Shown here piece after piece: positions 44,683 to 55,860 of a stretch of DNA of 64,000 nucleotides. The translations under genes were made by a program, and so were the position numbers. The DNA lies in the NCBI RefSeq assembly GCF_963576675.1, contig NC_088918.1:48145501-48209500 (forward strand). The letters are read 5' to 3'. This stretch comes from Euphorbia lathyris (lineage: Eukaryota; Streptophyta; Magnoliopsida; Malpighiales; Euphorbiaceae). The stretch's first letter is position 1; each line of letters starts with the position of its first letter. The notes below the pieces were generated by a model. The model was not told the DNA's origin. It saw only the letters and a list, made by a program, of their open reading frames with translations, and made no database searches.

Positions 44683-44817
44683 TTTATAACATCTTGCAAT
44701 ATTAGACAAAAACGTTTTATTGTTAGTTTAAGCATTCTTTTTGTATAAATTATTTATATATACTTTTACTAACAACATTCTTTTCTTGTTGATATTATAT
44801 TTTATTTCACTTATTTT

Positions 44818-46320
44818 ATGCATACCCGATCTCGGAGTGATTCTCTTATTCCTATTGATCTCGAAATTGAACGTACTCTTTGTAGGATTCGAAAAGAGAA
44901 GATGGCCAACCCCAACGTTGAGGTCAACCAACCCGAAGGAAACCAAAGGCCACACGTGAACAACATTCGCGGGGGCGATGACACACGATCGATAATGGAG
45001 ATCCTTGCTCTGCACCGTCCCCAAAACCGTAATGGAATTGTCGCCCCCACAATACCGGCCAACACGTACGAGATAAAGACCGACATGATCCAGCTGATCC
45101 AACAATACGGTCAATTCGGAGGGGAACTCCACGAGAACCCTAACGAACATCTCGATAAATTCCTTATGTGTGCCGACACCTCTCGGCAAAATGGTGTTCC
45201 CATTGAGGCTGTTAGACTAAAGCTGTTTCCTTTTTCTTTGACAGGGCAAGCGTTGGAATGGCTACACTCTTTGGAGGCGGGATCCATCACGTCATGGGAG
45301 GAGCTCGAGAAGGAGTTCCTTTCCTACTATTTTCCACCGTCCAAAACAGTTAAGTTACGGACAGATATCACGTCCTTTAGGCAGTTGGAATGCGAGGCCC
45401 TTCATGCAGCTTGGGCTAGGTTCCGGAAGTTGCTCCGAAACTGCCCCCACCATGACATCCCGAAGCACGACTTGGTAAGCACTTTTTACCACGGGTTAAC
45501 CCCCACTAACCGTGCGACTGTTGATTCCGCTGCAGGTGGGGATCTATTTCGGAAGTCAGCTAGTGAGGCCTACGAGCTCATTCATGAGTTCGCGAGGAAA
45601 AGCGTGCAATGGCAAGAGGATCGGCTTGCCGGCCCGTCGCGACACCAAATGTTTGCTGTGGAGAAAGAGGCTCCGAAAAGCTCCATAGTAGAAATGCATA
45701 AGAAACTTGACTCATTAATTGCCCAGCTAAGCCTCAACAAAAGTGCACAGGTCCTGATGTGCAATCACTGTGGTGGAGACCACGACGGACTCAACTGCCA
45801 AGCCGGTAGCCCTTTCGCCGGTGACATCGAGAGTGTAAGTTACGTAGGAGGAAATCCAAGGTATAATCCTAATCCGAACTCCTATCACCACCACAGTAAT
45901 AATAACAACGCTTGGCGGCCTCGGTACCAACACCCGAACTTGTCATATGGCAATAATAATAACGTGTTGAGGCCCCCATCCGGCTTTGAGCAAGAATATC
46001 GGGAAAACGGGCTCGGGCAATCACAAGCCGTGCCCGATAATCGGAATGCTCCACCTCCCGGCAATGTACATGATCAATCGGTCACATCATTGTTGAAGGA
46101 TATATTAACCCGTCTTTCCGATAGCGATGTGTTTTGTAGGGATCTTAGCCGCCAAGTAGCCCATCTGAACCGTCAACAACAAGAAAGGCCACTAGGAACC
46201 CTACCGGCGAACACCGAACAAAATCCGCGGGGCAAAAATCGGGAATCCGGACAGGCGATAACGTTCATGAATAATGGAGGATCGGACCCGTCAAGTTCCA
46301 ACTCGGGCAACTTACATTGA
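44818..46320 (+). CDS. Gag of the Athila-like element, intact (500 residues)
   Basis: A single open frame. After a short basic leader, residues 110-260 match the Ty3/gypsy retrotransposon gag capsid pattern (LKLFPFSLTGQALEWLHSL, SWEELEKEFLSYYFP). A helical linker follows, then a zinc knuckle-like CNHCGGDHDGLNC near residue 316, then an Asn/Gly/Pro-rich tail. The ATG at 44818 is about 135 bp after the primer-binding site, as expected. Gag forms the particle and binds RNA. It remains uninterrupted while the neighbouring accessory frame has a stop, and the 5' LTR lacks its promoter. Expression would therefore need an outside promoter. Confidence 0.92.
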   Translation: MHTRSRSDSLIPIDLEIERTLCRIRKEKMANPNVEVNQPEGNQRPHVNNIRGGDDTRSIMEILALHRPQNRNGIVAPTIPANTYEIKTDMIQLIQQYGQFGGELHENPNEHLDKFLMCADTSRQNGVPIEAVRLKLFPFSLTGQALEWLHSLEAGSITSWEELEKEFLSYYFPPSKTVKLRTDITSFRQLECEALHAAWARFRKLLRNCPHHDIPKHDLVSTFYHGLTPTNRATVDSAAGGDLFRKSASEAYELIHEFARKSVQWQEDRLAGPSRHQMFAVEKEAPKSSIVEMHKKLDSLIAQLSLNKSAQVLMCNHCGGDHDGLNCQAGSPFAGDIESVSYVGGNPRYNPNPNSYHHHSNNNNAWRPRYQHPNLSYGNNNNVLRPPSGFEQEYRENGLGQSQAVPDNRNAPPPGNVHDQSVTSLLKDILTRLSDSDVFCRDLSRQVAHLNRQQQERPLGTLPANTEQNPRGKNRESGQAITFMNNGGSDPSSSNSGNLH

Positions 46321-47460
46321 GCCGCCGCACGAGAAAGTCGAGCTACTTCGACTCTAAACGTAGCATCGGTTTGAATTTCTCAAACCCTTTGTTTATATGT
46401 ATTATAAACTTATTTTTATTTCTTTTCTCTTTTATTTATTTTCTCCCCTTGTTGGATTGTTGTTATTTTAAATTTTATTTCTACTTTTGCTTTATTTCTC
46501 GTCTTTCTACTCGTCATTTTTATTTTTTTTTATTTTTATCTTACTTTCTATTATTTTTATAAAATCAAAAGAAAAACAAATCCCATGTAAACCCCAAAAA
46601 ATTTTTTACGACACGAGGGCCGCATGCACCTATACGTCCCGCGTATCTACGTGTCCGACTCTAATCCCTAATAAAAAGACACGGTACGTGGGGCGCCCCT
46701 CCTATCACGCCCCGCGTACACTTTAATTTTTGACACTCTCTAATAAACGCCACGTGGGAAGACACGCGGGACGTGCCCCAGGGCACGCCTCTCGTATCTT
46801 CAGGAGTTGTGAATCACAACTCCCCATGGCAACTCCCCCTCTCTCAAACTTCCCATCACTCATTTTCCCTATACACCTTTTCCACTTCCACACTCCACCT
46901 CCTCTTCCATCCAATCAATTTCCATCCTTTCAAATTCAAATTTTCAACTTCCCTCCACAATAAATTTTGCATTAACTACCCCCCTTAATTACAAATTAAT
47001 AACACATAAAAATTAAAAAGAGTAATAAATAAAACATAAAAATCATAAAATCAATTAAAAACTCATTAAAAACCCATAAATCACAAAATCAAAAAATCAG
47101 AAAACTACTAAAAACCGAAAAAAAATCCTTCATCTTCTGTCTTTTACGCGGGGCGTAACCCCATTTACGTCTCGCGTCCTTGCTCTTTTTGTCATCAAAA
47201 AGGAGCAGGAGGTGCGATACGCGAGGCGTTCCCCCTTTCACGCCCCGCGTATCACACCATTCTTGCGTAAAATAACATCAGGGGGAGGGATACGCGTGGC
47301 GTGGCCCCTTCACGCCCCGCATACCCCTCTGGGAATCCGAGCTTTGCTTGGATTCCCCACTTTTCCCCTATATATACCTCCCCTTCTCTCCCTTTTCTTC
47401 CTCACAACTCACACCAGATTTCCCCTATTCTTCTTCTACTCCTTCTCTCTTGCTCCTATC
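46321..47460 (+). other. Non-coding internal region of the Athila-like element with GC-rich palindromes
   Basis: Here pol would be expected but is absent. AT-rich background is broken by short hairpins of the form TACGCGGGGCGT-loop-ACGCCCCGCGTA, for example 46685-46718, about 46754-46797, about 47143-47177, 47216-47253 and about 47288-47323. A TATA-like TATATATACC near 47369-47378 lies about 85 bp before the next ATG and could be an internal promoter. Confidence 0.7.
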
Positions 47461-48648
47461 ATGACACGAAGCAAACGCCCCGCTGCCGAGCGTCCCCCAC
47501 GGGCCACTCGTGCTCGCACCCAAAACCAACGCCAATCACCACCACCTCCCGAAAGGGAGGCAACACCACCACTCACCCGCCGATACTGAGCCCCCTTTCA
47601 CCTGCTCACCGAGGTCGAGGCTCAATTCTACCAAACGCTTTCCGTCGCCCATATAATGGAGCTCCTATATATTGATCATAGCATTCTTGATCGCTACAGC
47701 GTTGGAGGTGCCTTCGAGGACCGCCTCCGTGCTCTCAATTGGCTCGATCATTATCGGGCACGACACCACGTCTACTCTTCATTAGTCCTGGAATTCTACA
47801 CCTCCCTAGAATCCAACAACGTCCCGGGAGCCGCCCTCTTCAACTTCCGCCTTCACAACCGCCCCTTCACCATTGACACCCAATGGATCCGCCATCATTT
47901 CACCAAACAAGCGGAAGATGGCATTGCACATTGGCCCGATGGTGTCTCCCCCCGGGAATTTTGGGCCTCCATCACCGGGTCCGATGATTACGACATATCC
48001 AACCTCCGCCCATCTCTCATCCGCGACCCTATCCTCCAACTTCTCCACCGCTTCATCTCATTCTATTTCTCGGGGAAGTCTGAGTCCACTAAGGTCAACA
48101 AGCATGAGCTTTTGGCCCTTTACTGTTGTGCCAATGGGATCGCTTACGATCTTTCCTACCTAGTGGCCGTCCAACTCCACCACATGCCTACCCGAAAACG
48201 TGGCAAAATCGGGTTAGGCCATCTCATCACCATCTTCGCCACTTCCGCCCTTGGCACCGCCGCCCTCAATCGCCTTCCAAGTCTTGAACCCCGGCCCTTA
48301 GAGAAAAACGCTTTCAAAGCGCTCAAACGTCCTACCTCCGGCCCGGGTGAAACTTCGGGGGCGGCCCACTCTAATGAGGAGGAAGGAAACTCGGACTCGA
48401 GCATAGGTCTCAATTTTAGTCCTCCACCCCTCCACGACTTCAACTCTCTTTATGCTCGGTTGGATATTTTGGAGGATAACCAACGTCGTGATCGGGCCCA
48501 TTTCGACTCCCGCTTCGATGCCCTAGACGCTCGCTTCGACGCCTCCGAGGCTCAAAGGCAAGCGGATAGGGCTAGCTTTGACGCATTCACCACCGCCTTC
48601 TACACCCACTTCAACATCCACGAAAACCCTCCTCCACCACAACCATAG
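47461..48648 (+). pseudogene. Accessory frame of the Athila-like element, one nonsense codon
   Basis: 396 codons from ATG at 47461 to TAG at 48646-48648, with an in-frame TGA at 47587-47589. Basic, Arg/Pro-rich start (residues 1-42). A compact helical domain covers roughly 45-270 (LVLEFYTSLES, FTIDTQWIRHHF, LLALYCCANGIAYDLS). An acidic linker and a C-terminal coiled coil with repeats (SRFDALDARFDASEA) follow. I see no membrane segment. The pattern recalls Athila ORF1-like/plant transposon proteins found outside pol; function unknown. Its layout parallels the accessory frame of copia element B at 10416. Confidence 0.8.
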
Positions 48649-50468
48649 TTCCTTTTCTTTTATTATTTTGTATTTTCTTTCTTTATGTTTGTTTTAGTTT
48701 GTGTTATTCGTTGTTTTCGTGTTTTCTTGTAATTTCCTTTTCCTCTAATATATTAACTTTCCTTATGTTTCCTATTTAATCGGCTTATTTTCATGGTTGT
48801 TTATTTTTGAGCATTCAATAACACTCACGCAGGGCGTACCCCCTGGTACGCCCCGCGTGCCCTTTATTTTCTTGCGCAAAAATACTCAAAAACTCAAACA
48901 CGCGGGGCGTCCCCCTACTGCGCCCCGTGTATTTGAGTCTCTGCCCAAAAACAGCATAAAACGCACTGTCTGTGCGAGGCGCCCCCCTGGGCATGCCTCG
49001 CGTAGCATCTGACCCCCAAGGGTCTCACTTTTAATTTACCATTTGTTTTTGTTTTTGTTTTTGTTCTTCTTTTGCGACGTACTTGGAATAGACGTCATTT
49101 TAATAACGCGGAGGGTCGTGCAACCCCGCACTTCTAGTTTGTTTTGCACTAACAAAAACAAAAAAAATAAAAATAGAAAACGACACAAAAATAATTAAAC
49201 TAAATTGTTGATTCTTAAGATTTTTCCCGAAACACTAACCTTCCTCGGAATTAATTAAAAGTTCTGTTGTTTGTCCTTAAATGTAAATACTTTCGGACCA
49301 CAAGGGATCGGTTCTATTAAGAGATTTTAGTCTTAATTTTGAAGTTATAGAATTTATGTAAAGACTAGGTGATACTAAACAAAAGCATCGAGTCCTAACC
49401 CATAAGTCATCTCCATAACGAAACTTAAAATGGCAATAAAAACGGGATGTTTGAAAGTTTAGCGAAGACTCGATAATACACAATTTAAACCCGAAATTTT
49501 GTGAGGTAATTTTGAGCCTAAAGGAGTTCGTACGAGAACTCTATTTCTTTCACAAATTTTCGAGAGCTTTGACTTCACTCGAGTCATAGAGTTTGCATCT
49601 AATACCGGGTTAAGTACACCTATTTTGGTTAAAATGGCAATAGATGATAAAACGAACCCACTTAGTCTAATTCTTTTCTTAATTTATTTTTCTCGTTTTT
49701 ATCAACCTCTAGGAAACCCCCTTGAGCCTACTAACCGACTTTTCTTGTCAACACCCTTTTAACAATTAACCCTCTTTTTCCTCCTGTTTAAATACCAGCA
49801 AAATCAATTCGCACCCGAAATAAGTCAAGGCCTTACTAAGTAAACACCTTAAACCCTCGAAATCGTTTTTGTGCCGCTCTCAAAAAAAAATTACAATAAA
49901 GAGAAAAAGGCATTCTCAAGCTCCACCCGAGCAATTTCGAGTATATCTTATGAACTCTCTAAGGCCAAAATAAAAATACGGTGCGATCACCAAAATGGTA
50001 TTTAAACTCGAGTTTCCAAAAAATTAACCACTAAAAAGCCACCCACATTACAACCCCCCTCCGGGTTCATTTTTAATATTGTTTAAACCATGACATAGGA
50101 GGAAAAACCCGGATGAAAATACAAACTCAAAAGTGATCTCGGGTAAGTGCAAAGAAGAGTGCTAAAACACCGACCCACCAAAGTTTGAGCGTAAGAGTGA
50201 AATCCCTTGGTGAGGTATTATCGGGTTCTCAAAAGATAATCAACCCCCGTTATTATTGCCTATTAATTTTAATTATGGAGGTTTCAAACGAGTTTTGGTC
50301 GCCCGATTGTTTGCGTAGGTACTCGCTGAAAACTTTGTATAAAACTTGAACTTTGAAATCACGCACTTGGTAAAACCAACCGTCGGTTTGTTTCTTAATA
50401 ATCTCAATCCCTTGTCTTTCGATTTCTTTTACCTGAGGACAAGTAAAACTTTAAAGTCCGAGGAGGTT
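48649..50468 (+). other. 3' non-coding region of the Athila-like element
   Basis: No reading frame. Three GC-rich hairpins occur at 48827-48859, about 48899-48930 and about 48971-49003. A further hairpin-like stretch around 49108-49130 has GCGGAGGGTCGTGCAACCCC. A purine tract (CCGAGGAGG, 50458-50466) lies just before the 3' LTR. Confidence 0.7.
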
Positions 50469-52292
50469 TGATAGGGGTATTTTTCTCCTATCTTGTAGCG
50501 TGATTTACGGGTTAATTTTAGAAGAAACAAATAAGTTTAAACTACAAAAATAGAGTGTTTTAATAAAATAATGGAATAAAGATAAATTCCATACTTTCAG
50601 TTAATTTCCCTTATTTTTGAGTAATTTAGGAAATAAAAACATCAAGCTAACTCGGCCCCGAGATTTGTATTTTAGGTACGAGCAAGGAGTGAAAATCCAC
50701 TCAAATACGCGAGGCGCATCATCCCATATGTGGGGCGTGAAACATAAAGTCAGAAATGATTGCCCTATCCACAGACGCCGCGTGGTATCGAGTCAGCATA
50801 CGCGAGGCGTACGCCAACTTACGCGAGGTGTATAAACATATGTCAAAAATAATTGCCTAATCCTGAAAGTCAGACTGCATTGTCTCCTGAGTCAACGATC
50901 CATACGCGAGGCGTACCACCTTACACGCGGGGCGTGTAAGGGAGTTCGTCAATACAAAAAGTTCAGAGACTCATTTACGCAGGGCGTGCCTCAAGCTACG
51001 CGCGGCGTAAAAGGCTCAATTCAAGCAATAAAATCTCAGAGACTCAAACACGCAAAGCGTATCCCAATCAACACAGGGCGTGTTTGAGACAACAAGATCC
51101 GAATTGGTCCACATGCAGGAGATTTCTGATGGAATGGGCATACACGCAGGGCGTACACCACCATACGCGGGGCGTATCATGGGATTTCTGCACAAAATAA
51201 TGTTCCTCTATGCTTGCACCTTGTGGAATTACAATCTTGCCTCTAGCTTGATCTATAAATAAGAGTGTCTAGCACTCATTTGGAAAGACAACCAAAATAG
51301 AGAGAGCAAAAACTATACTTGTTTTGATTGTTGTAGTTTAGATTTGTTTTTTTTAGGCTTTGTGTAACTAAACTCTTCCATCTCGAGAGCTTGTCCGTTG
51401 CTCCCGACATTTCATCCAAGTCCCGCTCCATCTCCGCACACCAAGCTCGAGAGCTCCACCATTCAAGTCCTTAGAGACGGCTTTTGAGTCCGGTTAGCTA
51501 GTTCCAAGGGTGGATTCTTCCCTTTACACTTGCTAATTAGCTTGATCTCATCCTATGTACTAGGCTTGTTTGTAATCCATGTTTACACTTTCCATATTTA
51601 TAATTTATGATTCATAATCTTCTTTTCTATATATGTGTTGATGTTTGTTACTTGTTTTGATATTTATAACTGATTGTTGTGTAGGAGAACGCGACTACCG
51701 ACGCCATTCGGGCTATTTTTAGGGATTCATATAGGCGTTGCCTTACCGGAAGTGACAAACCGAAAACCGTAGGAATTGACAAACCACGGAACTTACGGGC
51801 CCTAATTTCTGGTCCCAAGCATTAGACACGCCTTGACTAGGAACCACGTAGTCTAAGTACTTCACGGGTCGGTTTCTCTACACGAAGTCGTCTTTGCACG
51901 AGCAAACCATCAACCGTATGAACATTAGAAGTCATTATTTGTCATGGTTATAACTTATCGCATTCATATCACTCCATAGAGTTTTGTTATATAAATTCGC
52001 CTCACACATAGTTAGGAGTAGTTTGTAGTTGTGTCTCACACCAACCTCAAAGTATTCACCGCTTAAATAACGTATAAAGCTGAGTCGTTTAATACTTGCA
52101 GTTATAAATCCCGTGGATTCGATACCCGGTCTTAACCGGATTATTACTCGATACGACGGGGTACACTTGCCCCTAAGTAGTGACATCTAGTAGATATAAA
52201 GCACTTAGAAAGACCACATCCATAGTCATAACGCAATCATCGTAATATACATTTCGTCGTTAAAAAGAACACTACTAGAATTTACGCTATCA
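50469..52292 (+). repeat. 3' LTR of the Athila-like element, full length (1,824 bp)
   Basis: Begins TGATAGGGGTATTTTTC and ends CTATCA. A TATA box TATAAATA lies at 51254-51261. The first half carries about a dozen GCG(A/G)GGCGT-type words, most in one orientation. Confidence 0.9.
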
Positions 52293-52667
52293 GCACTTCG
52301 CTCACTCTGGAAATTAAGGTTGGTTTAAACGATCTCGAAGAGGCCATTGGGTGGCTTGCCACAGTTCAGGAGATCATGAACAAGTATCCAGTCCCAACCA
52401 TGCTAAGATCACGAAGCGCAAGCTTATAGGGGTAAGTATTCAAAGGACTTTAGTGTTTCTTTTTTCATGCACAACATCTGACTTATGTTTTCTCTGTTTG
52501 TAGGCGTATAACCATGTCTACGCCATGGAGGCGGACATGATCTAGAATGTTGCTAATGAGGCAACAATGAAGAACCTGGAAGCCGAAGTGTCCAAGGCTA
52601 AGTCCAGTCGTCTCACGGCGACCGCCCTTATCTCCAGCCAAACTGCAAAGATTGATGAGCCTGGGAC

Positions 52668-55600
52668 TGTTGGGGTTTAGTGTCCTATAGACAATTGTTG
52701 TAGGATATAAACTATTTATAAATGAATTGTTTATTATCATTTGTTTTAATAAGATATAGTATGATTAAAACTATATATGAAAGGCATTAATCTTTTGTGA
52801 GTAAAAGTAATCCCAAGTTTATTTGAAGTAGTTATAAAGTGTTCATACAAGCATGAAAGTGAGACTATACTTTATAATAAGTCAATAAACTTAAAATCAA
52901 CCCAGGTCAAGTAATATGTTAAAAGGGTTGACATATTACTGTTGAGACTTGCATGTAACAGTGTTCTCTGTCGAGACATAGAGCTGATCTCACAAGCTTT
53001 AGATATGGAGATATCTAGATAGTTACATGGATTCGGTGAAGGAGTTCATTAGGATTGGGACCCGACTTGAGATAACAATATGGATAGATTTATCTAAGTT
53101 TCAACTGTTCATCTCATTGGTGTTAGTAGGTATAAGTAATCCTCAGACTCAAACAATCATTAATTAGTGATTTTAGATTATGGAGTGCGATGCTTTGATT
53201 CTATGCGAGCACGATCCACTATGGGGGAGGCCCTGGGGTGTGTGAGAGTAGGATGGGGTATCACATAAAGTAATTGCATGATAGTTAATGTTAGATTGAG
53301 CATTCGTCACTCTTGATAAGTAAGAGATATATCCAAAGGGCCGTTTGTGGTGAATTGACTAAAATCCTTGCAAGGTGGTAGAGTTGAGAGTAGAAATGGA
53401 GATTTCACTTAACTTATCTAATTAGTAATTCTATTCGGAAAGGATTCTAATCTATATATAATATAAAACAGTAACGATGGAACTGAGGTGTCACTTCCTC
53501 CTTTTTTAGTAATAAAAAATATAATATAATATATAATATACTAATTTTAATTCTATTATTATATTTATCTATAAAAAAGATTATTTTATCGGTACTATAT
53601 CTAAGAGTTCTACAGAATTTAAATTAATCCCTAAAATCTCTCTAATTCTCTACACATCTATATATAATATAAAACAGTAACGATGGAACTGAGGTGTCAC
53701 TTCCTCCTTTTTTAGTGATAAAAATTTTAATGTATTAATTTTAATTTTATTATATATATTTATCTATAAAAAGATTATTGTATCCGTACTATATCTAAGA
53801 GTTCTACAGAATTTAAATTAATCCCTAAAATCTCTCTAATTCTCTACACATCTATATATAATATAAAACAGTAACGATGGAACTGAGGTGTCACTTCCTC
53901 CTTTTTTAGTGATAAAAAATTTAATATATTAATTTTAATTTTATTATATATATTTATCTATAAAAAGATTATTTTATCCGTACTATATCTAAGAGTTCTA
54001 CAAAATTTAAATTAATCCCTAAAATCTCTCTAATTCTCTACACATCTATATATAATATAAAACAGTAACGATGGAACTGAGGTGTCACTTCCTCCTTTTT
54101 TAGTGATAAAAAATTTAATATATTAATTTTAATTTTATTATGTATATTTATCTATAAAAAGATTATTTTATCCCATATATCTAAGAGTACTACAGAATTT
54201 AAATTAATCCCTAAAATCTCTCTAATTCTCTACATATCTATATATAATATAAAACAGTAACGATAGAACTGAGGTGTTACTTCCTCCTTTTTTACTCATA
54301 AAAAATTTAATATATTAATTTTAATTTTATTATATATATTTATCTATAAAAAGATTATTGTATCCGTACTATATCTAAGAGTTCTACAGAATTTAAATTA
54401 ATCCCTAAAATCTCTCTAATTCTCTACACATCTATATCTATATATAATATAAAACAGTAACGATCTAACTGAGGTGTCACTTCCTCCTTTTTTAGTGATA
54501 AAAAATTTAATATATTAATTTTAATTTTATTATATTTATCTATAAAAAGATTATTGTATCCGTACTATATCTAAGAGTTCTACAGAATTTAAATTAATCC
54601 CTAAAATCTCTCTAATTCTTTACACATCTATATATAATATAAAACAGTGACGATGGAACTGAGGTGTCACTTCCTCCTTTTTTAGTGATAAAAAATTTAA
54701 TATATTAATTTTAATTTTATTATATATATTTATCTATAAAAAGATTATTGTATCCGTACTATATCTAAGAGTTCTACAGAATTTAAATTAATCCCTAAAA
54801 TCTCTCTAATTCTCTACACATCTATATCTATATATAATATAAAACAATAACGATGGAACTGAGGTGTCACTTCCTCCTTTTTTAGTGATAAAAAATTTAA
54901 TATATTAATTTTAATTTTATTATGTATATTTATCTATAAAAAGATTATTTTATCTCATATATCTAAGAGTACTACAGAATTTAAATTAATCCCTAAAATC
55001 TCTCTAATTCTCTACATATCTATATATATAATATAAAACAGTAACGATGGAACTGAGGTGTCACTTCCTCCTTTTTTACTGATAAAAAATATAATATAAT
55101 ATATAATATATTAGTTTTTATTTTATTATTATATTTATCTATAAAAATATTATTTAAAGTAAATGTGAAAATCAAATAATAATATTTAATTTATATAACA
55201 CATTTATGTCATTAATTGTAATTATTAGATTGTATTTTTATTAATATTTATATATTAAGATGAATCCGTGCATCGCACGGGCCAAAAACTAGTTAATTAA
55301 ATTGAATCACTAACATAAATAAATATCTAATTAGATTAGGATTATCATTTATTTATTTATATTAAAATATAGATAAAAATAATAATAATATTTATTTATT
55401 TATCTATTAGTAAACCTATTTGGAATAAGATTCTAATTAAGTCATTAAACCTAATGTGATTAGGGTTAATATTTGAAAGACTATAAATAGTCCCCATACC
55501 TATGAATTTCGGTGATGGCATATTCAAGAGGCTAAGAATTTCTTCTGACTTCATCTCGTCTTAATTACTCTTTCGTTTACTCTCTCTTTGATCTTGTGTC

Positions 55601-55860
55601 GATTCCTTTAGAGGCAATCAATTTAGATTGCTATTCATTGGTTGATTACTAATCGTTTTATTTTCTGTTGTTATTATTGTTTGTGATATACGGATTAGAA
55701 GTTGTGGGCACTTTGTTTGCAATGGTAGATTCATCTTCAGAACATGTACACTTGTTTAATCCCTCTTTATATGAAATAACGATTAACGGATATTGAGAAA
55801 AGGGAAATAAACAAAATAGATAAAATTTTATATTTCTGTTGCGCCTAGACTTGTCTAATT
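52668..55860 (+). mobile_element. LTR-like insertion (probable solo LTR) in the transposon gene, carrying the Helitron
   Basis: It starts TGTTGGGGTTTAGTGTCC immediately after coding sequence (KIDEPG). It ends near GCGCCTAGACTTGTC (about 55840-55860), before coding sequence resumes (SAKKELEAERKEL). No reading frame. A TATA-like CTATAAATAG lies at 55482-55491. Without the Helitron its length would be about 1.35 kb, fitting a solo LTR. The right end and a target duplication could not be fixed. Confidence 0.55.
53451..55292 (+). mobile_element. Helitron-like element with nine tandem 5' ends
   Basis: It starts TCTATATATAATATAAAACA after an A and ends AAAACTAG before a T. A short hairpin (CCGTGCATCGCACGG, 55266-55280) sits about 12 bases from the 3' end. 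TC start, hairpin, CTAG end and insertion between A and T are Helitron hallmarks. The start sequence recurs at about 53451, 53657, 53851, 54045, 54237, 54437, 54627, 54827 and 55019, giving units of about 190-206 bp. Only the last unit continues into a 3' end. No helicase frame; non-autonomous. Confidence 0.85.

Larger units (their letters stand above)
43976..52292 (+). mobile_element. Athila-like Ty3/gypsy element without pol
   Basis: It starts TGATAGGGGTATTTTT and ends TTTACGCTATCA, with an exact 5-bp duplication GCACT at 43971-43975 and 52293-52297 inside an exon of the host transposon gene. The primer-binding site TGGCGCCGTTGCCGGGGA is typical of the Athila/Tat branch. The internal part has gag (44818-46320) and a second frame (47461-48648) but no protease, reverse transcriptase or integrase. 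It is therefore non-autonomous and would need enzymes supplied by a relative. By eye the LTRs differ at about 25 of 679 shared positions, mostly transitions. Confidence 0.9.

Noticed and set aside
47806..48501. Minus-strand frames opposite the Athila accessory frame
   Set aside because: Mirror frames of a GC-rich coding stretch; the plus strand has the coherent domain and coiled coil.
53451..55292. CRISPR-like or ordinary centromeric satellite array
   Set aside because: Units of about 196 bp have no spacer structure, and the block has Helitron start, hairpin and CTAG end between A and T.
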